Both the position numbers and the translations under genes were made by a program. Under the pieces are notes generated by a model. The model was not told the origin of the DNA. It did no database searches and saw only the letters and a program-made list of their open reading frames with translations. From Caballeronia sp. SBC1 (GTDB taxonomy: Bacteria > Pseudomonadota > Gammaproteobacteria > Burkholderiales > Burkholderiaceae): a stretch of DNA of 64,000 nucleotides. Positions 27,816-37,102 of the stretch are shown here, piece after piece (the first letter of the stretch is position 1; the number at the start of each line of letters is the position of its first letter). The stretch spans positions 248,001-312,000 of the forward strand of contig NZ_CP049158.1 in assembly GCF_011493005.1 (NCBI RefSeq). The letters run 5' to 3'.

Positions 27816-29267
27816 ATGAATACTGCTGCCTTCACGTCGACTCAGCACATTGTCGTGCTAATGCTTGAGAACCGTTCGTTCGATCACATGTTGGGCTTTC
27901 TCTACGCGGATCAGGGGAACAGGTCGCCCAATGGCCAGCCATTTGAAGGTCTCACAGGAGAGGAGGCCAACAGTGATAGTCAGGGCAACCCGGTAGCTGT
28001 GTTCAAGATCGCTCCCACGGACCAGAACGCGTATTTCATGCCCGGCGCCGATCCAGGCGAGGGTTATGCTGCCACCAACGTGCAACTGTTCGGGACCGCG
28101 ACGGTCGCGCCTGGACAGCAACCGGGCAATGGCGGCTTCGTGCAGGACTTTGCACAAACTCTTGAGTGGGAAGCCAACAACGATTGGTCGATCCTGCCAG
28201 GCACGGTCGCTGGAAACATTATGGGCGTGTTCACACCGGCGATGCTCCCGGTGCTGTCAGGGCTGGCACAGGGCTACGCCGTCTGTGACCACTGGTACGC
28301 GTCGGTGCCGACCGAGACGATGCCGAATCGCGCGTTCGCCTGCGCCGCGACGAGCCAGGGTCATATGGACGATGTGGCCAAGACGTTCACCTGCCCGAGC
28401 ATTTTTGGCCGGCTATCGGATGCTAATCTGAACTGGGTCATCTACGGATACGACACTCCGCCGATGACGCGTCAAAATTTTCCCGACGTGACCGAGGCGT
28501 CTGATTCGCACTTCGGCCTGTTCAGCGATTTTCAGGCAGCAGCGAGGGCAGGTTCGTTGCCGGCCTTCAGTTTTCTGGAGCCGAGCTGGAGTCCCACGGG
28601 CAATAGTCAGCATCCCAACTACGACGTGGCCCTTGGCGAGCAATTGATTTACGACGTCTACCAGGCGGTCTCCACCGGGCCGAAGTGGAATCAAACGCTG
28701 CTGATCATTACCTATGACGAACACGGCGGCGGCTATGACCATGTCGCGCCACCTGCAGGCGCGGTCGCGCCGGACAACCTTGCGGGCGAGTTCGGCTTCG
28801 ACTTCACGCGCTTCGGTGTACGTGTGCCGACGGTGCTGGTATCGCCGTGGATTGAGAAGGGCACCGTATTCCAGGTGGCAGAGACCGGGACGCCACTCGA
28901 TCACACCAGCATCCTGAAGACCGTCGAAGTGCTCTGGAGCTTGCCACCGCTCACTGCCCGAGATGCAGCCGCTCCGGACGTCAGCGCAGCTTTCACGTGC
29001 AGGCAGCCGCGCACTGACAATCCGCTTACCGGGGTGACGGTTCCCAAGTCGGGTACCTCATTCCCAGGCGGGAACGCGCCTTCGCACCTGCAGATGATTC
29101 ATGCCGAACTGGTGTCGCGACTGCCAGTCGCCGACAGCCAGGGGCACATGCACAGTCAACTGCCGGAGCTCAAAACGAGCGATGACTACGACGACTACAT
29201 CCGCACGCGAACGGCTGCCTGGCAGGCGCAACGTCAGCGTGAAAATGTACCTGTCGAGAAACCGTAA
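27816..29267 (+). CDS. Phosphoesterase-family protein (phospholipase C/acid phosphatase AcpA type)
   Basis: The 483-residue protein begins with IVVLMLENRSFDHMLGF, the defining metal-binding N-terminus of the PF04185 phosphoesterases (bacterial phospholipase C, AcpA). ETMPNRAFACAATSQGH and ITYDEHGGGYDHVAPP carry the remaining conserved metal and catalytic residues, near 168 and 305. Family enzymes are usually exported by Tat; here the protein starts directly with the catalytic motif at residue 11 and has no signal peptide, so it is predicted to be cytoplasmic or exported with a partner. It is paired with the histidine phosphatase gene. Confidence 0.85.
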   Translation: MNTAAFTSTQHIVVLMLENRSFDHMLGFLYADQGNRSPNGQPFEGLTGEEANSDSQGNPVAVFKIAPTDQNAYFMPGADPGEGYAATNVQLFGTATVAPGQQPGNGGFVQDFAQTLEWEANNDWSILPGTVAGNIMGVFTPAMLPVLSGLAQGYAVCDHWYASVPTETMPNRAFACAATSQGHMDDVAKTFTCPSIFGRLSDANLNWVIYGYDTPPMTRQNFPDVTEASDSHFGLFSDFQAAARAGSLPAFSFLEPSWSPTGNSQHPNYDVALGEQLIYDVYQAVSTGPKWNQTLLIITYDEHGGGYDHVAPPAGAVAPDNLAGEFGFDFTRFGVRVPTVLVSPWIEKGTVFQVAETGTPLDHTSILKTVEVLWSLPPLTARDAAAPDVSAAFTCRQPRTDNPLTGVTVPKSGTSFPGGNAPSHLQMIHAELVSRLPVADSQGHMHSQLPELKTSDDYDDYIRTRTAAWQAQRQRENVPVEKP

Positions 29268-29337
29268 CTTGCTTCTGGACTGACGAATGCCACTGCCAAC
29301 AGCGATGGATCGTTTCCGTGTCTGAGTCCTTGCTGAG

Positions 29338-29493
29338 TCAGTACATCAACTCGTATCCAGCCGCGATACGGCGCGCAAACGGTAAGCGCGCCGTTGGCGA
29401 GACCGGATCGATCAGCAATTTTTCCCACGCGTGCGCCCATTCGACGAAGGGCGCGAAAAGAGCGCGGTTTTGTTCGTGTAATTTATAAAGCAT
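29338..29493 (-). pseudogene. phaZ: 5' fragment of an intracellular PHA/PHB depolymerase gene
   Basis: The minus strand encodes 51 residues beginning MLYKLHEQNRALFAPFVEWA and ending RRIAAGYELMY, then TGA. This closely resembles the N-terminus of intracellular polyhydroxybutyrate depolymerase (MLYxLHExxR, LAAGYELLYRLxKDY). The next codons after the stop read L-S-K-D, matching that motif, so the stop looks like CGA changed to TGA. Similarity fades within a few residues and the catalytic alpha/beta-hydrolase domain is missing. It is a relic left by a deletion, near the 3' end of the phosphoesterase gene. Confidence 0.6.
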
Positions 29494-29544
29494 AGTTATC
29501 CAGACGAATTACGGAGAAATCGTACTCGATCAGATCCTGTGTGA

Positions 29545-30843
29545 TCACGCCGCCAGTGACACGTGCTCCCGCTTGGCGACTGCGCTACGCCGGTAAAGTA
29601 TCAGGGTGCCAATCAGGCCGCACACGGCGGCGAAGCTCATCCACAAACCCGGTGCGCCTTTGTTGTTAGTTACCTGGATCAGGAAGGTCAAAATGACGGG
29701 AGTGAAGCCCCCGAAGATCGCAGTGGCCAGGCTGTACGCCAGCGAGAACCCGGAAGTCCGAACGTCGACCGGCATCACCTCGGTGAGCGCCACGACCATG
29801 GCCCCGTTATAGCTGCCGTAGAGGAACGAAAGCCACAACTCGGCAATCAGCATCTTCTGGAAAGTCGGGCCGTTCACCAGCCAGACCATGACCGGATACG
29901 CGGTCAGGATGGTCAGCAGCGTGAAACCGATCAGCAGCGGCTTGCGTCCGACGCGGTCGGACAGGGCGCCCATTATCGGCAACCAGAACAGGTTCGACAC
30001 GCCAATGCAGAACGTGACAATCAGGCTGTCCTCCGCCGAGAGTTTCAGCACACTGCGCCCGAAGGTCGGCGTATAGATGGTGATCAGGTAGAACGACACC
30101 GTGGTCATCACGACCAGCATCATTCCGGCCAGTACGATTCCCCAGTTGCGCATCATCGAGCGAAAAATTTCGCTCGCGTTCGGCCTGTGCTTGCGAGCGG
30201 TGAACTCCTCGGTTTCCTGCAGCGAACGGCGGATCACGAAGAGAAACGGCACGATCATGCAACCGATGAAGAACGGAATTCGCCAGCCCCATGCGGCAAT
30301 CGCTGCCTGTCCCATGGTGGCGCTCAAGGTATAGCCAATCACGGCGGCCACGATGATCGCAGCCTGCTGGCTAGCCGACTGCCAGCTCACATAGAAGCCC
30401 TTGTGACCCGGCGTCGCCATTTCAGCGAGATAGACCGATACACCGCCCAATTCCACGCCGGCCGAGAAACCTTGCAGCAAGCGGCCGATCAGCACCAGCA
30501 GCGGCGCGAACAGGCCAATGGTCAGGTACCCGGGCACAAAGGCCACCAGCACAGTGCCCATCGCCATGATGGCGAGTGTCGTGATCAGCCCCTGCCGCCG
30601 GCCCACCTTGTCGATATAGGCGCCCAGAACAATCGCGCCGACAGGCCGCATGATGAAGCCCGCGCCGAACGTGCCGAACGTCAGCATCAGCGATGCAAAT
30701 TCGCTGTCGGCCGGGAAATAGGTCTTGGCAATATAGGTTGCATAAAAGCCAAACAGGAAGAAATCGAACATCTCCAGGAAATTGCCGCTGGTCACCCGGA
30801 CAACCATTCCAAATTTGGATTGTGTTGCGTTAGCGTTCGACAT
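29545..30843 (-). CDS. MFS transporter, citrate/tricarballylate:H+ symporter type
   Basis: The 432-residue protein has 12 predicted membrane spans. It shows the MFS loop 2-3 signature ([18 protein letters not shown]) and the motif [20 protein letters not shown] of the metabolite:H+ symporter family, which includes CitA/CitH and TcuC. Its N-terminus, [20 protein letters not shown], is typical of the citrate-proton symporters. Uptake of citrate or a related tricarboxylate is the best guess. ATG at 30843 has GGAG ten bases upstream; the in-frame start 14 codons earlier is less likely. No regulator is directly adjacent. Confidence 0.85.
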   Translation of the reverse strand: MSNANATQSKFGMVVRVTSGNFLEMFDFFLFGFYATYIAKTYFPADSEFASLMLTFGTFGAGFIMRPVGAIVLGAYIDKVGRRQGLITTLAIMAMGTVLVAFVPGYLTIGLFAPLLVLIGRLLQGFSAGVELGGVSVYLAEMATPGHKGFYVSWQSASQQAAIIVAAVIGYTLSATMGQAAIAAWGWRIPFFIGCMIVPFLFVIRRSLQETEEFTARKHRPNASEIFRSMMRNWGIVLAGMMLVVMTTVSFYLITIYTPTFGRSVLKLSAEDSLIVTFCIGVSNLFWLPIMGALSDRVGRKPLLIGFTLLTILTAYPVMVWLVNGPTFQKMLIAELWLSFLYGSYNGAMVVALTEVMPVDVRTSGFSLAYSLATAIFGGFTPVILTFLIQVTNNKGAPGLWMSFAAVCGLIGTLILYRRSAVAKREHVSLAA

Positions 30844-31298
30844 TTTCGCCGTCTCCAGAATCTGAATCTTGTGTTGGGCCGGCATGACCCGCCGCAGGCC
30901 ATGGCGATCCCGGGCTTACGGTCACACGGTGTCAAGCAACAAACTGGCACTGCGATGCCGGCGTACGGGTGTCCATGTTGCGGCCGCGGTTCATGTGGTC
31001 GTCGACTTCGGCTATGCCACCCGGCATGACGATGCAACCAGAGAATCAAGTCATTGATTTAATTATAGGAGTGACAGGAAATCCGCGGGGCGCAAACGAA
31101 ATGCCAGAATAGTCGCGAGCCCGTCGTATGGGTTGCCGTGCACGCGCATCGGGGTAATCGCTGATCTTGTCGGATCTGATCAGCAGTTGGGCTGCGTTCC
31201 CGTCAGGCGAGCACTTCTTTGGAGAGATCATGCAGCATCGAGCTTCGACCAAACGGCATGGCAGATCCTGTGCGGCAGCGTCGCCTTGCAGATGCCTT
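30844..31298. other. Intergenic region of the accessory segment
   Basis: I see no supported gene. It must contain the promoter of the minus-strand MFS gene; the AT-rich part at 31050-31070 (TTGATTTAATTATA) is the best location. Its right part grades into the aldehyde dehydrogenase relic. Confidence 0.4.
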
Positions 31299-31445
31299 GC
31301 GTATGGATCTATCGGGCTGAACGATGCCGTGACGCATCATCCCGAGGTGCCTCTCGGAGGTTGGGAGGAAAGCGACATCAGCACGGAGGGGATTGAGATC
31401 CCCTCCGCAAGCGCGTATCTACAGACCCCAAATAATGTCTGTGTC
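31299..31445 (+). pseudogene. 3' fragment of an aldehyde dehydrogenase gene
   Basis: A frame here reads AYGSIGLNDAVTHHPEVPLG, then GWEESDISTEG and AYLQTPNNVCV. This corresponds to the conserved C-terminal end of aldehyde dehydrogenases (IGxNxxxxxxPExPFGGxKxSGxGxEGG followed by YLxTKxV). Only about 50 residues can be recognised; the catalytic Cys and Glu regions are absent, and no start or normal stop frames it. Its tail overlaps the 3' end of the DUF1840 gene on the other strand. It is a decayed remnant. Confidence 0.6.
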
Positions 31446-31739
31446 CTGCTTTTGAGCTTCACGAAGCATATCCAAAAAAGGATACGCGCGCTGTGCGAGT
31501 CCGGCGCTGCGCTCGTGTACACCCGTTGGTGTTCCGTAGTGCATCTCATCGTGTGCATCCGACATTCGCTGATCTTCCGCGATGGCGTCTTCCATCCGGC
31601 CAATGGCATCTGGCAGCTCATTGCGCGCGATAACCCCACGCGAACCAAGGCGTTTGCCAACGATACCAAGAAGGTAATTTGCGAGATCGGCAAGCATCAA
31701 AACATCGGGTGATGCTCGCGATTTGAATGTGACTAACAT
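31419..31739 (-). CDS. DUF1840-family protein
   Basis: The 106-residue soluble protein starts MLVTFKSRASPDVLMLADLA and continues LLGIVGKRLGSRGVIARNEL, the conserved N-terminal half of DUF1840. The C-terminal half is helical and rich in Glu and Ala (DEMHYGTPTGVHERSAGLAQ). The function of the family is unknown. AGGAGG nine bases before the ATG is a near-perfect ribosome site. A palindrome at 31871-31885 in its upstream region matches one in front of marR, so it may belong to that regulon. Confidence 0.85.
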   Translation of the reverse strand: MLVTFKSRASPDVLMLADLANYLLGIVGKRLGSRGVIARNELPDAIGRMEDAIAEDQRMSDAHDEMHYGTPTGVHERSAGLAQRAYPFLDMLREAQKQDTDIIWGL

Positions 31740-31860
31740 GGCAGGCCACCTCCTGTTAGATGAAACCATGGGTGTGATTTAACGCGACGTCAGTTTCCAT
31801 ACGAGTTCGTATCGGGCACGCGTGGGTCTTCGACCGAGTCGGACGAGAAACTATTGCCTC

Positions 31861-31913
31861 ATCAATATTATATCGCGACGTGATATAGAGTGAATTGGCT
31901 GAGCGATATTGAT
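31861..31913. promoter_or_regulatory. Nested inverted repeats upstream of DUF1840, putative MarR operator
   Basis: TATATCGCGACGTGATATA (31869-31887) is a near-perfect palindrome. It is enclosed by an outer pair ATCAATAT (31861) and ATATTGAT (31906-31913). Its 15-base core matches the palindrome TATCACATGGTGATA in front of marR at 10 or more positions, including all of TATC-C and GTGATA. Confidence 0.5.
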
Positions 31914-31975
31914 CAGGCAGGAAAGCGACATTGCACACCGCACAGCGAAAGAATAGTCGACGAAAAACCCGGTTC

Positions 31976-32878
31976 CTACGCGGGAAATAGTCCGGTCGAC
32001 AGATAACGGTCACCGCGATCGCAGACAACGAAGACGATGGTTGCATCTTCAACCTGACGAGCGATGCGTAAAGCCACTTCGCACGCACCCGCTGCTGAAA
32101 CGCCGCAAAAAATGCCTTCTTCGGCGGCCAGGCGCTGCACCATCGCTTCTGACGCCGCCTGACTCACGGTCTCGATCCGATCTATGCGGCTTCGCTCGAA
32201 AATCTTGGGCGTATGAGATTCCGGCCATCTGCGGATGCCCGGAATGCGTGAACCATCCTCCGGCTGCACTCCGACGATTTCCACGCTCCCGCTCTGTTCC
32301 TTGAGAAAGCGCGATACCCCCATGATCGTGCCGGTGGTCCCCATCGCGGAGACGAAATGGGTGATGCGTCCCGCCGTGTCCCGCCAGATCTCGGGTCCGG
32401 TGGTCTCATAGTGAGCCAACGGATTGTCGGGATTCGCGAACTGGTCGAGGATCACCCCCTGGCCCTCCTGTTGCATTTTTTCGGCCAGATCGCGGGCGTA
32501 CTCCATGCCGCCGGTTGCCGGCGTCAGAATGATGTGCGCGCCGAAGGCCGCCATGCTCTGGCGGCGTTCCAGAGAAATATCTTCCGGCGTGATCAGGACC
32601 ATCCGGTAGCCCCGAATTGCCGCCACCATGGCGAGCGCGATACCCGTATTGCCGCTCGTGGATTCGATCAACGTATCGCCCGGCTTGATACGGCCGCGCG
32701 CTTCCGCTTTTGTGATCATCGACAGTGCGGGACGGTCCTTCACTGAGCCCGCGGGGTTGTGTCCCTCAAGCTTGCCGAGAATCACGGTCCCGCGCGCGCG
32801 GATGTCGTCATCCGGGATCCGCTGGAGCTGGACCAGCGGCGTGTTGCCGATGGTGTCTTCGATAGTTTTGTAAGACAT
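31976..32878 (-). CDS. cysM: Cysteine synthase B (O-acetylserine sulfhydrylase, CysM type)
   Basis: This PLP enzyme makes cysteine from O-acetylserine and sulfide or thiosulfate. The 300-residue protein has the PLP lysine in GSVKDRPA near 45-52, STSGNTGIALA near 71-81, the phosphate loop GTTGTIMG near 175-182 and FCGVSAAG near 255. The length and the PEDGSRIPGIRRWPE loop fit CysM rather than CysK. ATG at 32878 is used; there is no clear ribosome site and a TTG lies four codons upstream. It is separated by 66 bases from the ClC gene on the same strand. Confidence 0.92.
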   Translation of the reverse strand: MSYKTIEDTIGNTPLVQLQRIPDDDIRARGTVILGKLEGHNPAGSVKDRPALSMITKAEARGRIKPGDTLIESTSGNTGIALAMVAAIRGYRMVLITPEDISLERRQSMAAFGAHIILTPATGGMEYARDLAEKMQQEGQGVILDQFANPDNPLAHYETTGPEIWRDTAGRITHFVSAMGTTGTIMGVSRFLKEQSGSVEIVGVQPEDGSRIPGIRRWPESHTPKIFERSRIDRIETVSQAASEAMVQRLAAEEGIFCGVSAAGACEVALRIARQVEDATIVFVVCDRGDRYLSTGLFPA

Positions 32879-32944
32879 GGCGTTTTTCAATTAGGTCGAC
32901 GCGATGAGCCGCCAAGTGTCGGGCTGCCCGGCCTCAGGACAGGC

Positions 32945-34756
32945 TTATGGACGCTCCCGGGTTGTGTCGTCTTTGTGCCTGCGCACGGGTGCAAACCGTT
33001 TCCTCAGGTGGTGCAGGGGAGTGCGTCGGAACATCTCGCGCCGCTCCTCTTCCTCGAAGAAGGCGAGCGACGGCTTCACCAGGTCGCTACGGCTTATCAA
33101 GCCCACCAGACGACGCGACTGCGGGTCCGACACCACTGGCAAGCGCTCGAGGCCATGCACTGCCAGCCGGTTGGACACAATCCGGCAGGTTTCCCCGGGC
33201 AACGCCATGATCGGTGTGTTTGCGCCGAACAGGTCACTCATGACCTTGATGGCTGGATTGCCGGATCGCGCGATCAATCCGTCACGCTCGATCATTCCTA
33301 CCAGCGCGCCGTCTCGTGTCACCGGAAACGCACGATGGATTTGCTTTTCACCAAAGTATTTCGCCAGCACGTCAGCAACCGGCACATCCGCATCGATGGT
33401 CTCGACCTTGTGCGTCATCACCTCTTCGACGAAATGGCGTTCAAGAGGATCAATGCCGTACTCCCGATAGATGTGATAACCGCGACGCGCGATCTTCTCG
33501 GTCAGGATGGAGCGCCGCATCAGCAGCACCGTGAATCCGTATGCAACGGCAGAAGCCATGAGCAAAGGCAACAGTACGTTGGCGTCATGAGTGAGTTCGA
33601 ACGCGAACACGGTTGCCATGATCGGTGCGCGCATCATTCCGCCGAGCGTCGCCGCCATGAATACCAGTGGCCATACTGCTGGCTCGCCACCAGGCATGAA
33701 CGGTCCGACGATTGTTCCCATGGCCGCACCCATCATCAGCAGCGGAGCGAGTACGCCGCCGGATGTGCCAGAGCCGAGGGCGATGACCCAGATGATCGCC
33801 TTCACAAGTATCAACCCGGCCACGACACTGATGGCAAGATGGTTATGCAGTAAATCGCCGATGACGTCATAGCCTACGCCGAGCGCGCGTGGCTCGAAAT
33901 ATCCGCCGATGCCGACAGCAATGCCGCCAAGCGCCGGCCACCACATCCAGTGAATCGGCAATTTGCCGAAGAGGTCCTCGACCTTGTATAGCGCCGATGA
34001 CAGGCCCCAGGACATCGCGCCGGCCATCAGACCCGCGACCACGCATGAAACGAGGCCGAGCGGACCCAGCGGAATGGTTTGCAACGGGAAGAGGGCGCCG
34101 CTGCCGATCAGAAGCGGGCGCGTGAAACCGGCCACCGCGCACGCGACGGCAACGGGCAGCAGGCTACGCGGGCGCAATTCAAACAGCAGCAGTTCGACCG
34201 CGAGCAGGACGGCCGCTACAGGCGTACCGAAAACCGCTGTCATCCCGGCTACGGCGCCGGCGACGAGCAGCGTCTTGCGTTCACCAGCAGTCAGGTGGAA
34301 ATACTGAGCGAGCAGCGACCCTATTGCGCCGCCCGTCATGATGATTGGCCCTTCCGCACCGAACGGGCCGCCGCTGCCGATAGCGATCGCGGAAGAAAGA
34401 GGCTTGAGCACGGCGACCTTCGGCGACATCTTGCTCTTGCCGAACAGGATGGCTTCGATCGCTTCCGGAATGCCGTGTCCACGGATGGCTTCGCTGCCAT
34501 AGCGTGCGATCAGTCCGATCACCAGACCGCCGATCACGGGAATCACGATGATCCAGAGACCGAGGCTATTTCCTGCAGGCGAGTGATTCTCGAACGACAG
34601 GGACTGGAAGAAAAAAAGGTTGGTGAAAAAATTGATCAGGTGGAGCAGGACATAGGCGGTCAACGTGCTCAACGCGCCGATCACTATCGCAATGGCTGTG
34701 ATGCGCAACAGATGACCATTCGCTGCAAAATCACCTCGTGAAGCGTTTTCGTGCAC
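32945..34756 (-). CDS. ClC-family chloride channel/antiporter with C-terminal CBS pair
   Basis: The 603-residue protein has a ClC membrane domain (about 1-430). The selectivity-filter motifs are GHGIPEAI near 93-100 (family GSGIP), GSGGPFGAEGPI near 127-138 (GKxGPxxH/GREGP) and GTSGGVLAPLL near 330-340 (GxFxPxL). A CBS pair follows at about 450-575 (EEVMTHKVETIDADVPVADV; LPVVSDPQSRRLVGLISRSD), ending in a basic tail. CBS pairs in ClC proteins bind adenine nucleotides and gate transport. GGAG lies close to the ATG. It is next to marR on the same strand and may be controlled by it. Confidence 0.9.
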   Translation of the reverse strand: MHENASRGDFAANGHLLRITAIAIVIGALSTLTAYVLLHLINFFTNLFFFQSLSFENHSPAGNSLGLWIIVIPVIGGLVIGLIARYGSEAIRGHGIPEAIEAILFGKSKMSPKVAVLKPLSSAIAIGSGGPFGAEGPIIMTGGAIGSLLAQYFHLTAGERKTLLVAGAVAGMTAVFGTPVAAVLLAVELLLFELRPRSLLPVAVACAVAGFTRPLLIGSGALFPLQTIPLGPLGLVSCVVAGLMAGAMSWGLSSALYKVEDLFGKLPIHWMWWPALGGIAVGIGGYFEPRALGVGYDVIGDLLHNHLAISVVAGLILVKAIIWVIALGSGTSGGVLAPLLMMGAAMGTIVGPFMPGGEPAVWPLVFMAATLGGMMRAPIMATVFAFELTHDANVLLPLLMASAVAYGFTVLLMRRSILTEKIARRGYHIYREYGIDPLERHFVEEVMTHKVETIDADVPVADVLAKYFGEKQIHRAFPVTRDGALVGMIERDGLIARSGNPAIKVMSDLFGANTPIMALPGETCRIVSNRLAVHGLERLPVVSDPQSRRLVGLISRSDLVKPSLAFFEEEERREMFRRTPLHHLRKRFAPVRRHKDDTTRERP

Positions 34757-34874
34757 ATTAACTCCTGATCAATTCGGACTTATTTGCGTTGTTTTGGTTG
34801 ATGGAATGGCGTGACCTTGCTGCAACTCCATACGAAGGTGGGCAGTGTTGGCACGCACCGACCTAATGATCGAG

Positions 34875-35288
34875 CTAGAGATCGACCTGCGGAACGCGGA
34901 AGGTGCCCGCGAGCGACTTCAGTTCTGCCCGATGCAATTCGGCTAGCCGCGAGAGGATTTTCTCTCCGGGTTTCAGCAGATGAACCTCGACTTGGCGGCG
35001 ATCAGTTTCGCTAGGCTTTCTCTTGACGAGATCCAGCGCTTCGCACCGCGTCACAAGCGCAACTATTCCGTGGTGATGTGCCTGAAGCCGTTCAGCCAGT
35101 TCGCCGACGGTTGCCCAATCGCGGTCCGGATAACCCTTGATATGCAACAACAGCAAATACTGCAGTGGCGTAATGCCTTCGTCCTGAGCCGCTTGCTCGG
35201 AGAACCGCTCGAATCGCCGCATCTGGTAACGAAACTCGGAGAGCTGCTCAAAGTCTTCTTTTCTCAGTGCGCGAGAAGCTTCTTTCAT
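34875..35288 (-). CDS. MarR-family transcriptional regulator
   Basis: The 137-residue protein has the MarR winged helix: ITPLQYLLLLHIKGYPDRDW, TVGELAERLQAHHHGIVALV and wing residues KRKPSETDRRQVEVHL with the conserved DxR. Such proteins are dimeric repressors released by aromatic ligands or oxidants. A perfect palindrome, TATCACATGGTGATA, lies 36 bases upstream of its ATG, so autoregulation is likely, and similar palindromes precede DUF1840 and a small membrane gene. It precedes the ClC gene by 118 bases on the same strand. Confidence 0.9.
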   Translation of the reverse strand: MKEASRALRKEDFEQLSEFRYQMRRFERFSEQAAQDEGITPLQYLLLLHIKGYPDRDWATVGELAERLQAHHHGIVALVTRCEALDLVKRKPSETDRRQVEVHLLKPGEKILSRLAELHRAELKSLAGTFRVPQVDL

Positions 35289-35323
35289 AGGGATAGTCCT
35301 GTCATAAACCTACATTGAAATTG

Positions 35324-35338
35324 TATCACATGGTGATA
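35324..35338. promoter_or_regulatory. Palindrome upstream of marR, putative operator
   Basis: TATCAC and GTGATA are perfect inverted arms around ATG. The size (15 bases) and position, 36 bases before the marR start, fit a MarR dimer site. Confidence 0.6.
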
Positions 35339-35469
35339 GATGTGCGAGGCAGCGCACGTAGCGCACAAGGTCACGCATGCAAGCGATATTAACTTCATAG
35401 ACCGCAGGAGACTTGTTCTTGTGCCGGCGCATACATCACTGGCAAAGCGTGCTCGAGATTGGTGTGGCC

Positions 35470-36333
35470 CTAGACGAGGAAGTCCCATCGCTGCGACCAG
35501 TCGGCGTCTTCCTTTACTACTTGCCGCAAGATGAGCAGAGCGGCCTGCAAGCCGGTCCTGCTCGATGATCGCGGATACACGACGTACACCGGATAGGAGA
35601 ACTCAGGTGCTTCTATTACCCGTTCAAGGACGCCATGATCGAGGTAAGGCTGGACGACCCGTGTTCGGAAATAGCCCGAGCCGCCGAACTGGAGGATGTA
35701 TTGCAGAGCCAGCGGGCCGAGATTGAAATACAGCGACGACTTCGCGTACTCGGGCAGCGATATGTCGTGCTGTCGTCTGTATTCGGCGCCCCAGTCGACG
35801 TAGACATACGATCCCGGTTTTTGCGACGTCCGGATCAGCACTAGTTTTTCCTCCACTACCTCTTCGACCTGAATGCCCGCGACATACTCTGGTTCATATA
35901 CGAGTGCTGCATCCAGTACGCCTCCGCGCACTTTTTTCTGGAGCACGGCACCATCTCCCAACTCTGCGCGCACCGCGTAGGCAGGTAGGTCTTGGCGCAA
36001 CCGGGCGGCCCAATGCAGGACCAGTGGATTCGCGAGACTGATGTCCGCACCGAACGTAAACATGTCGTCGTGGCCGCTTGGCAATGGCAGATCGCGGCAC
36101 GCCGCTTCCCACGTCTGGACGAGCTGGCTGGCGTAGCCGAGGAATTTTTCACCATCGGTGGTGAGCCTCGCCCCCGCTTTGTTGCGTTCGAACAGGCGAC
36201 AGTTCAATTGCGCCTCGAGGTTCTTGATTCGTGCTGTCACCGCAGTCTGGGTGACGTGCAGTTGCGCCGCCGCGGAGACGAGGCTTCCCGACCTGACCAC
36301 CTGGAGAAACGTACGTGCGAGTTCGACGTCCAT
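35470..36333 (-). CDS. LysR-family transcriptional regulator
   Basis: The 287-residue protein begins MDVELARTFLQVVRSGSLVS and continues AAQLHVTQTAVTARIKNLEA, the LysR helix-turn-helix. The C-terminal part has the two-lobed effector-binding fold (DAALVYEPEYVAGIQVEEVV; YVYVDWGAEYRRQHD). The wing and lobe sequences are not typical of CysB, BenM or MetR types, so the effector is unknown. Upstream is a 310-base AT-rich region and a small divergent membrane gene, which it may control. In-frame extension to 36435 is rejected because MDVELARTF is the standard LysR start. Confidence 0.9.
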   Translation of the reverse strand: MDVELARTFLQVVRSGSLVSAAAQLHVTQTAVTARIKNLEAQLNCRLFERNKAGARLTTDGEKFLGYASQLVQTWEAACRDLPLPSGHDDMFTFGADISLANPLVLHWAARLRQDLPAYAVRAELGDGAVLQKKVRGGVLDAALVYEPEYVAGIQVEEVVEEKLVLIRTSQKPGSYVYVDWGAEYRRQHDISLPEYAKSSLYFNLGPLALQYILQFGGSGYFRTRVVQPYLDHGVLERVIEAPEFSYPVYVVYPRSSSRTGLQAALLILRQVVKEDADWSQRWDFLV

Positions 36334-36643
36334 GGTGTCTGCGTGCAAATAGTTTGATTTGAAGGGCGCAGGCCCGCGCCAAGGCGCCATCGCTGCAACC
36401 GCTTTTATATTCAAAATTATTGCATATAAACACAAATATATTTAACTTGTTGTCATGTAATTCGGATGCTTAAATGAAACGGAGGTAATTTGTTTACGTC
36501 TCGACAGTAGATGCCGGATCCCTTTGACGCCGCATTTGACTGACTGTCGGAAATGCTTTCGATGCTGCGAGTTTTCCGGTTTCAAACGACGGTAATGGAC
36601 GTTGAAGAATCGAACCATGTTCGATCAAGTGAAGGAGTCGAAA
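36334..36643. other. AT-rich divergent promoter region
   Basis: Between the lysR start and the small plus-strand membrane gene the sequence is markedly AT-rich (36400-36500, for example AAATATATTTAAC). No gene is supported. It probably carries the promoters of both genes and the LysR binding site. Confidence 0.4.
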
Positions 36644-36865
36644 ATGGGCATCGCACTATTGATAGTCGGCGCAATCGCCCTGATGGCGGCAGGGGTTGGC
36701 GTGACTTTCGCGCTGGCGTTGTTGATTCCGCAGGACGTGCTGCAGAAGGCGCAGACCAATGGCCGGTTTGCTGGACTGAGCGCCAGCAATAGCGACGAAA
36801 TTAGCGGAAAGCCTATCAAGGCCGCGGAGATGAAACCGACTCCGCTGCGCCGTCAGGTCGGATAG
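36644..36865 (+). CDS. Small single-span membrane protein
   Basis: The 73-residue product begins MGIALLIVGAIALMAAGVGV and continues as one hydrophobic helix to about residue 27, then a polar tail (IPQDVLQKAQTNGRFAGLSA and a basic end). AAGGAG six bases before the ATG is a strong ribosome site, better than for the earlier in-frame start at 36617. It has no recognisable domain. Position next to an AT-rich divergent promoter shared with lysR suggests a regulated gene. Confidence 0.65.
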   Translation: MGIALLIVGAIALMAAGVGVTFALALLIPQDVLQKAQTNGRFAGLSASNSDEISGKPIKAAEMKPTPLRRQVG

Positions 36866-37102
36866 CCGGAGACTTGTTGGTGGCTGTTGGTGGCTGTATG
36901 CATGGAAGATACGCTGCGCCTTGGCCGCCTTCGTGAGTGCCGCTATCACGGTTTCTTCGGGCATACCTTTCTGCGCCGCAAGTTCAGATGCCATGAGTTT
37001 TCAGGTCCGGCAACAATACTTCGTCATCCGAAATTGAAGCGCCGCAAAGTTCCGGTGCGCACATCGGAATCGATGTCGCCTCCAATATTTGGCGCATTTC
37101 CC

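Noticed and set aside
29563..31029. Plus-strand 488-codon ORF antisense to the MFS gene
   Set aside because: His/Arg/Gln-rich composition typical of the shadow of a high-GC membrane protein; no motif.
31050..31066. FNR/Anr box near the citrate-type MFS promoter
   Set aside because: Only one half-site (TTGAT) matches; the second half does not.
36656..36994. Minus-strand ORF starting MASELAAQKGMPEETVIAALT
   Set aside because: The first 40 residues look protein-like, but it overlaps the small plus-strand gene, lacks a ribosome site and has no known relatives that I recognise.
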